A stretch of 64,000 bases of DNA, from assembly GCF_022344005.1 (NCBI RefSeq), contig NZ_CP092193.1:1-64000 (forward strand), read 5' to 3'. The translations under genes were made by a program, and so were the position numbers. Source of the stretch: Deinococcus sp. KNUC1210. Its GTDB lineage: Bacteria; Deinococcota; Deinococci; Deinococcales; Deinococcaceae. A model generated the notes under the pieces. The model was not told the DNA's origin. It worked only from the letters and a program-made list of their open reading frames with translations, and did not search any database. This document shows, in pieces, positions 58,776 through 64,000 of this stretch. Numbering within the stretch: position 1 is the first letter of the stretch; the number at the start of each line of letters is the position of its first letter.

Positions 58776-59405
58776 ATGCTCGTATTAAATGTTCGATGTG
58801 ACACCTGTAAAACTGTTTTCCCGTCACCCTTCGGAGTAGAGAACGGAACAGCAATGAAGGTTATAGGTGTCAAATTTGGCCCTTGCCCAACATGCGGGGG
58901 CACAGGCTCCCTCATTGCTGACAACATGACCTTCGATGTGATCGGCGATCAATTGACAGTAACGGAGGGAAGACTCTCCAGCGAAGATCTCCGCCAAGCT
59001 GCCACTTCGCTTTCAGAGTTTTTAGGTGGCAATCGCAGTAAAAAAGCGACAGAGGCCGCGATCGTCAAAGCGCTGCCAGCACTCGCTCCCGAGATTCGCG
59101 GAATGAATCTCGCAGAGTTATTAGCCGTCATTGCGCTGATCATTGCGCTCTTCACTTTCGTAGAGGCGCAGGTTGTTGCCGATGCAGCCACTGAGCAGAA
59201 TCAAGAAATCGCTGATGAGGCCACCAGACAAAATCAAAGTAATGCAGATAGAGCGACTCAGCAGATGGACGCTTTGATCCAGGAGGTCAGAAAACTCAGG
59301 ACACAGCAAAAACCCGATTCAGGAGGAACGGAACAGCATCAAGCGCGTAGCACCGAGAAGCAGCACGACGCCGATAGCGGCGACGGTCAGTCCGAAACTC
59401 CTTGA
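58776..59405 (+). CDS. Plus-strand cargo gene: zinc-binding, membrane and coiled-coil protein
   Basis: 209 residues. RCDTCKT and PCPTCGGTG at the N-terminus form a likely zinc ribbon. One hydrophobic segment (LAELLAVIALIIALFTFVEA) is followed by a coiled coil and a polar tail. It is against the direction of the late operon and more AT-rich, so it is probably a moron. Its last 87 nt overlap the small membrane gene on the other strand. Confidence 0.55.
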   Translation: MLVLNVRCDTCKTVFPSPFGVENGTAMKVIGVKFGPCPTCGGTGSLIADNMTFDVIGDQLTVTEGRLSSEDLRQAATSLSEFLGGNRSKKATEAAIVKALPALAPEIRGMNLAELLAVIALIIALFTFVEAQVVADAATEQNQEIADEATRQNQSNADRATQQMDALIQEVRKLRTQQKPDSGGTEQHQARSTEKQHDADSGDGQSETP

Positions 59406-59510
59406 GGAATTTGGCCGAACCGTCACTAGCGCTTGGCTGAGGCCGCTGCCGATAGCGAAGGTGCCCAGTAGTGCAGTCGCGAGGGTCCAAATCGTCATCC
59501 CTACAATCAT
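59319..59510 (-). CDS. Small membrane protein after the tail-spike gene
   Basis: 63 residues from the ATG at 59510. Two hydrophobic segments (MTIWTLATALLGTFAIGSGL and LTVAAIGVVLLLGATRLMLF). Convergent overlap with the plus-strand gene. Possibly a late membrane protein. Confidence 0.45.
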   Translation of the reverse strand: MIVGMTIWTLATALLGTFAIGSGLSQALVTVRPNSSRSFGLTVAAIGVVLLLGATRLMLFRSS

Positions 59511-59686
59511 GCTTTCATTCTCCTGTCTCAGGTAGAAAAAACGGTGCAAGTTAACAACAAGTTACACCAGCCTGGACATCTCCGAATGCCGATGGCGCGG
59601 AGCCGAAGTTCAGTCTGTGTCCAGAAAGGGTCAATCCTGGTTGCAGCAGTACCCGTTCAGGATGAAGCACGGGCGAAGGCGAGGTG

Positions 59687-62600
59687 TTACAGAACCCCGA
59701 TCCAGGGAATCTGGTTGGCGTTGGTCGGTGCTCCTAGTGGGGTGGGAAGTCCTGTCTGCCCGCCCCGCACACCCCGGCGAACGGCGATCGCGTTGACGGC
59801 GTTTGCCTGTGCAGTAGCCGTCCAGGTCGGGGGCGTGGTCCCCACACTGATCACCGCGAGATACAGGTAATCGCCCGCCACGATGTCCACACTGACCGTG
59901 AGTGGAACCGTCTGCACACCCGTCGCGCCGCCGTTCCAGGTCGCGCTCATGTTGGCGCTGGAGGCCAGCAGCGTGCCGTCCGAGCGGTAAATTCCCACGC
60001 GCCCTTCCGTCAGACCTGATCCCGTGACGGTCATATAGAGCTTGGCGTTCACCGTGTTGCCTGCGGTCACGCCACGCACTGCCCGGCAGTAGCCCACCAT
60101 CAGGTTCCCACTGGCAGCGAGATAACTGCCGGTGGCGATGGCCGGATCGTCTGTCCAGGCGAGATAGCCGTCCCATACCGGCTCGCGGCTGCCTGCAATC
60201 GGCACGGTCACGGTCGGAATGACCGGATTGCTGCGGGCCACCTCGACGAGGTAGTACCCGCCGAAGACCAGCGTCAAGGACTGCTGATTGCCAAGCGGGC
60301 AATCCCCGTTGAGCTTCAAGCGTCCGCTGTTCAGGAACGTCGTTGGGTACGTTCCGCCGATGAACGTCACGCGCTGCCCCAGCACCAGCCCGTCGATGGC
60401 GACTGGCATGGAGGCGTCCAGTGTGACTGCACTGGTCGGGGTCAGCAGGATCGTCGAACTCGGATAGGCGAGGGTGCCCACCGGAATCATGCCGCCCGCA
60501 ACAGGGGTGTAAGTCGTGGCACTCGCGAAGTCAGCCCGTGCGATCTCATCCCACACACTGCCGTTCCACAGCACCGTGACCGTGTCCAGCAGTCCGAGGA
60601 TGGCGTCCGCACTCAGCCGGCCATTCGTCATCCCCCGGTTCAGTTTGGAGGTGTAGGTGTCGCTGTTGCCGCAGATCGTCATGCGCTGCCCGACGAACGT
60701 GCCCGGTGCGATGCCCGCTGGGGTGATCGAGGCCGCGCTCGGGTTGAGGAACACGATCTGATCCACTTTGCCGACGACTGGGATGGTGCCGCCGTCCGTG
60801 CTGAAATACGTGACCTGTGTGCCGGTGGGCAAGGTCACCGGCTGATTGACCGTCCAGGCGCTTCCCGCGAACGTGTTCCCGCAGGCCGATTCGAGTGTGA
60901 CCTGCAGGTCGTTGATGCTCCGGACGAACTCGTACTTGGTGACCCCAGGCCCGCTGCCGTTCGGGATGATCAGGAACATGCCGGGCCGCAGGCCGACGCT
61001 GCTGCTGACGGTGATGACGGCGCTGCCGTTGGTGCCGCTCGCCGTGCCTGCGAGGGGGACGCCCCGTATACCAGCCAGGACTGCTGACCGTCTGGCGGGT
61101 GCCGTCCGGCAGGGCCAGGGTGTCGTAGAGGTGCAGCTGCATGTTGGAGGGCGGCTGCACGGTGCTGATGCGCTGCCGAGGCCGCAGATGGACATGCGGA
61201 TGGACCGATTCCAGTACATCCGGACTCGCCGTGCCGAGGATGCGCCGCCCGACGTTCACCGTTCGGATCTCAGCGAACTCGATGTGTTCCAGGTTCGCTG
61301 TCGAGAGCAGATCCACGAACGCCGCCTGCGCCATGACGCCCGCACCGCTCGTCACCTGCACGGCAGATTTCGCACCGGTGATCGCGCCTGCCGTGTTGGT
61401 CAGGTCGCTGGTGGTGTTTTTGGCGACGATGTTGATCCGCACGTCGCGGGCGAAATTGTTCACCACCACATCCCGACTGCCCGCCGTCTCCCCGGAAGCA
61501 TAGGTTGGGTTCCCAACGGTCACGATACTCTGACCCTGGCCCACGTTGTCCCAGAGCAGCGCACTCCGCAGGCTGGTAGTGGACATACCCTGGGCACAGT
61601 CTGTGGCGGTGAGGTTCAACTGGACATCGGTCAGCCCGAATGGGCTGCGACTCAGGTACGCGGCTGGCCCGTTCATGTTCTCGACCTCAACATCGATCCG
61701 GCCTTTATTGATGCTGTTCAGGTACAGACCGTACATGTTGTACGGCACGCCGTTGCTGTCCAGCACCGGCCCTGGCGCGTGACTGCTGCCGATCACCGTC
61801 GTCGAGACGTACAGTCCCTCGATGGGCGTTTGCAGGTTCGAGCGAGCGCGGAAATCGTAGAACGTCCCGGTATAGGCCACGCCGTTGACCGTCGGATTGG
61901 TGACTGCGCCGCCGTTGTTCTGCTGCCCGATGCCGAAGCTCCGGACATACCGGGCGTCAAGCGTCGGTGGAATGTACAGCTTAATTTGGAGACCAGCGAT
62001 GATGACGTTTCGCAGAGGGTAGAGCTGCCAGAAGTCCACGCCTTCCATACACTTGTTCATCACGGTGCCGCTGCCGATGTGGATATTTTCAGTGGTGTAA
62101 GGGGCGCTCACCACATAGACGGCAGGACGGCAGCCCTCAAAGTACGAGTTGGTCACGCTGCTGTTGCTGGCGTGCAGCTCGACGCCGCCGCAAGCGTTCA
62201 GCATGCTGATGTCGGGGTACTCATTGACGACACGGATTTCCAGCCGAGTATTCGTCCAGGTGCTGTAGAAGGCGCTGTAGTCGGCGTTATTTGGATTGGC
62301 GACGCCGCCCGACATGCACTGCCCACCGTTCCAGATCCGGAGGCGCTTCGAGGTGACGCCGTCTCCGTTCCCGTTCAGACTGACCACGTTGTGCCCGTGA
62401 CAGTCGCGCACCTCCACGTCGTCGAAATGCACGTTGCCGTTGCCGTTGTACCCTGCCGAGTCCACCCGCAGCAGCATGCTGGAGCGAACGCTCCCAGATG
62501 GCAGGCCAGCGGGCGTGAGGTTCTGAGCGCCCCGCAGGTTGAACGACAGGCCCTTGAACGCGATGTTCTGGAACTGCCCGACCCGCTGGAACAGGTGCGC

Positions 62601-63368
62601 GACCGCCGCACTGTCGGTCAGGCGGGTCGCGACGTTGTCCGGATACTGAAGGACGGTCTGTCCAGACCCTGCACCTTCGATGACGAGGTTGGCCGGTGCC
62701 AGCGGCAACAAAAACTGGGTGAGGTAGTTGCCGTCCTGAGCGCTGATCGCAGGATCGACCACGTAGGTTTTTGCACCGAGGAGCAGCACACCCCCACCCG
62801 CAGCCATCAGGAAGGCCATCGCCCGTGTCCAACCCGCCACGAAACTGCCGCTGGTGTCGAACATCTCCGGCGTGACCCGGCGCTTGATCGCTCGCAGGTT
62901 CCGCCAGAGCTTGCCGCCAACCGTGCGAATGGTGGTGTAGCCGTCTGCTGCCGTGGTGGTATCGGTCAGGTCCGCCCGCCACACACCGCCGCCCCGATCC
63001 TCAGAATCTGAAAACCCGGCGATGGTCGCCCGCTGGCGATCTGCCACCGGCTCGGTGCTGGCGAGTTCCGCCACCGTTTTGATATGGGCGACGGTGGTCT
63101 TGCTGTTGGCCACAGCGGTCAGGGTGTAGGTCCCTGGCGTGTCCGACATGGTGTACGGACCAGGCACGTAAGGGCTTTCGGCATCGACTCGGTAGGTGAT
63201 GCCCGTATCCCTCGCTGTGACCAGCACGCCGAGCATGGTGTGTCCTGCGTAATCGGGACGCAGGTAATCCAGGAAGTCGGGAATGGCGGCATAGCCAGCC
63301 GCGAGGCTCGGCGGTTTGCGGTCCACGATGGCGGGGCGTTCGGCGGGGGGCGTCCAGATTCGTGCCAT
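59687..63368 (-). CDS. Tail spike/fibre, beta-helix, with apparent frameshift
   Basis: The N-terminal frame runs from the ATG at 63368 to about 61070, with FLLPLAPANLVIEGAGSGQT, NIAFKGLSFNLRGAQN and FDDVEVRDCHGHNVVSLNGN, typical of pectate-lyase-type right-handed beta-helices. The C-terminal part is in another frame, from about 61060 to 59687 (VPLAGTASGTNGSAV, LTLVFGGYYLVEVARS). Restoring one G and one C in the runs at 61062-61065 and 61054-61058 joins them into about 1,227 residues. It would bind or degrade a host surface polysaccharide. It overlaps the upstream gene by TGATG. Confidence 0.7.
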
Positions 63369-64000
63369 CAGTACACTCCTGTTTCAGCAGGCGGCGGCGT
63401 GGGGGGACAGGGTCATAACTGACCCACGCGCCGTTCTCGCGGTGGCGGTAGTTGTTCACGTCAGCAGCCCAGCCCCAGGTGTTGTTGGGCGGATTGGCAG
63501 CGGTACGTGCGGCGTCGGTGGTGTAGCGGGCCACGTTGTTCGCGGCGAGCACGAGTTGCAGACTCTGATTCACGACGCCAAGCTGCCCAGCGATTCCAGC
63601 CGCTGCCGTGTTGGCGGCGGCAGCAGCGGTGTTGGCCGTCCCCGCCGCTGTATTTGCCACCCCTGCTGCTGCGGCAGCGGCATTTCCAGCGGTCTGCGCG
63701 GCGTTCATCAGGTCGCGCAGTTCCTGCGGCGTGGTGTAGGCGAGCGGCGTGGGGTTGACCGACAGGTCGATGGTCTGGTTCGCGCCTGCGGCTGGCCGAA
63801 GCTGCAGCCGGACCTTCTGGTTCTTGCCGTCCAACCCCTGCCAGCTGAGATCGATCAGCAGCCACCCGGTCGGCGCGGCGCTGCTGAGGATGTCCCCGCG
63901 TGCCACGGGAAGAGCGAGGGGGACGGGAGACGCATCGAGCGTGACCCAGCCATTGCTGCCGGTGTCCCACCGAAAGGCCACACTGCCGATACCCAGGCCA
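63368..64000 (-). CDS. Tail-fibre-associated protein, 5' end outside window, frameshift near end
   Basis: The frame is open to the window edge (GLGIGSVAFRWD), so the start lies beyond. N-terminal beta-rich domain (DGKNQKVRLQLRPAAGANQT), then alanine-rich helical repeats (NTAAGTANTAAAAANTAAAG) and YRHRENGAWVSYDP. Near the end one base seems missing from the six-G run at 63401-63406; restoring it gives PPTPPPAETGVY and a stop in TGATG with the spike start. Probably an adaptor or fibre connector. Confidence 0.6.

Noticed and set aside
60846..63011. 721-codon plus-strand frame opposite the tail spike
   Set aside because: His/Arg/Val-rich antisense shadow of the spike gene; the spike's beta-helix features support the minus strand.

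Overview
The window looks like part of a large temperate phage or phage-plasmid from a high-GC bacterium, most probably Deinococcus or a close relative. This rests on the GC-rich codon use, short or leaderless promoters, an XRE/HExxH regulator of the IrrE type and the style of the accessory genes; no species-specific marker was identified. Both ends cut genes: a membrane-anchored protein on the left and a tail-fibre gene on the right.

Layout. (1) 0.6-7.6 kb, minus strand: an early-type phage operon ending in an HNH gene and a replication initiator. The initiator gene carries dyad-symmetric iterons and an AT-rich tract inside its coding sequence, a lambda-O-like origin. A predicted small RNA runs antisense just upstream. 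(2) 7.8-15.1 kb: secreted proteins, a tyrosine integrase, an XRE-HExxH (ImmA/IrrE-like) pair and a lambda-like switch, with a repressor and a divergent HTH gene separated by 17-bp operators. (3) 15.4-21.2 kb: a tmRNA gene with an unusual tag, an RNase H-like gene, a MalT/SARP-like regulator, a 49-residue secreted peptide gene and a 487-residue helical-repeat gene. (4) 21.2-33.4 kb, plus strand: one long early operon in which almost every stop overlaps the next start. It encodes a repeat-rich cytosine methyltransferase, a DndC-like sulfotransfer protein, an XF1762-type protein, an N6-methylase-like protein, HNH/AP2, ASCH and many small proteins. Its promoter carries two copies of the same operator as the switch at 14.3 kb, so the intervening DNA, including the tmRNA, probably belongs to the element.

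(5) 33-50 kb: accessory cargo. It holds a lipoprotein with a paralogue at 50.5-52.2 kb, a DnaQ-like exonuclease, DUF4145, and a ParA/ParB partition locus interrupted by an IscB element with its omega-RNA. Next come an IS630 transposase, two alpha/beta hydrolases, DUF4142, a TetR regulator, an AT-rich two-gene PARIS-like defence system (AAA ATPase plus DUF4435) and a DUF4160/DUF2442 pair. (6) 52.9-64 kb, minus strand: late genes with lysis (GH19 endolysin, several small membrane proteins, lipoproteins) and a beta-helix tail spike.

The strongest candidate for something new is the helical-repeat gene followed 27 nt later by a gene for a secreted peptide ending in DPCLGC, next to the operator-controlled early promoter. 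The arrangement resembles Rap-Phr or arbitrium (AimR-AimP). Two more small secreted peptides with a DPCxxC motif occur at 49.9 and 52.7 kb. Four apparent frameshifts all sit at short G or C runs and can each be repaired by restoring missing bases, which suggests consensus errors in the assembly at least as much as gene decay.
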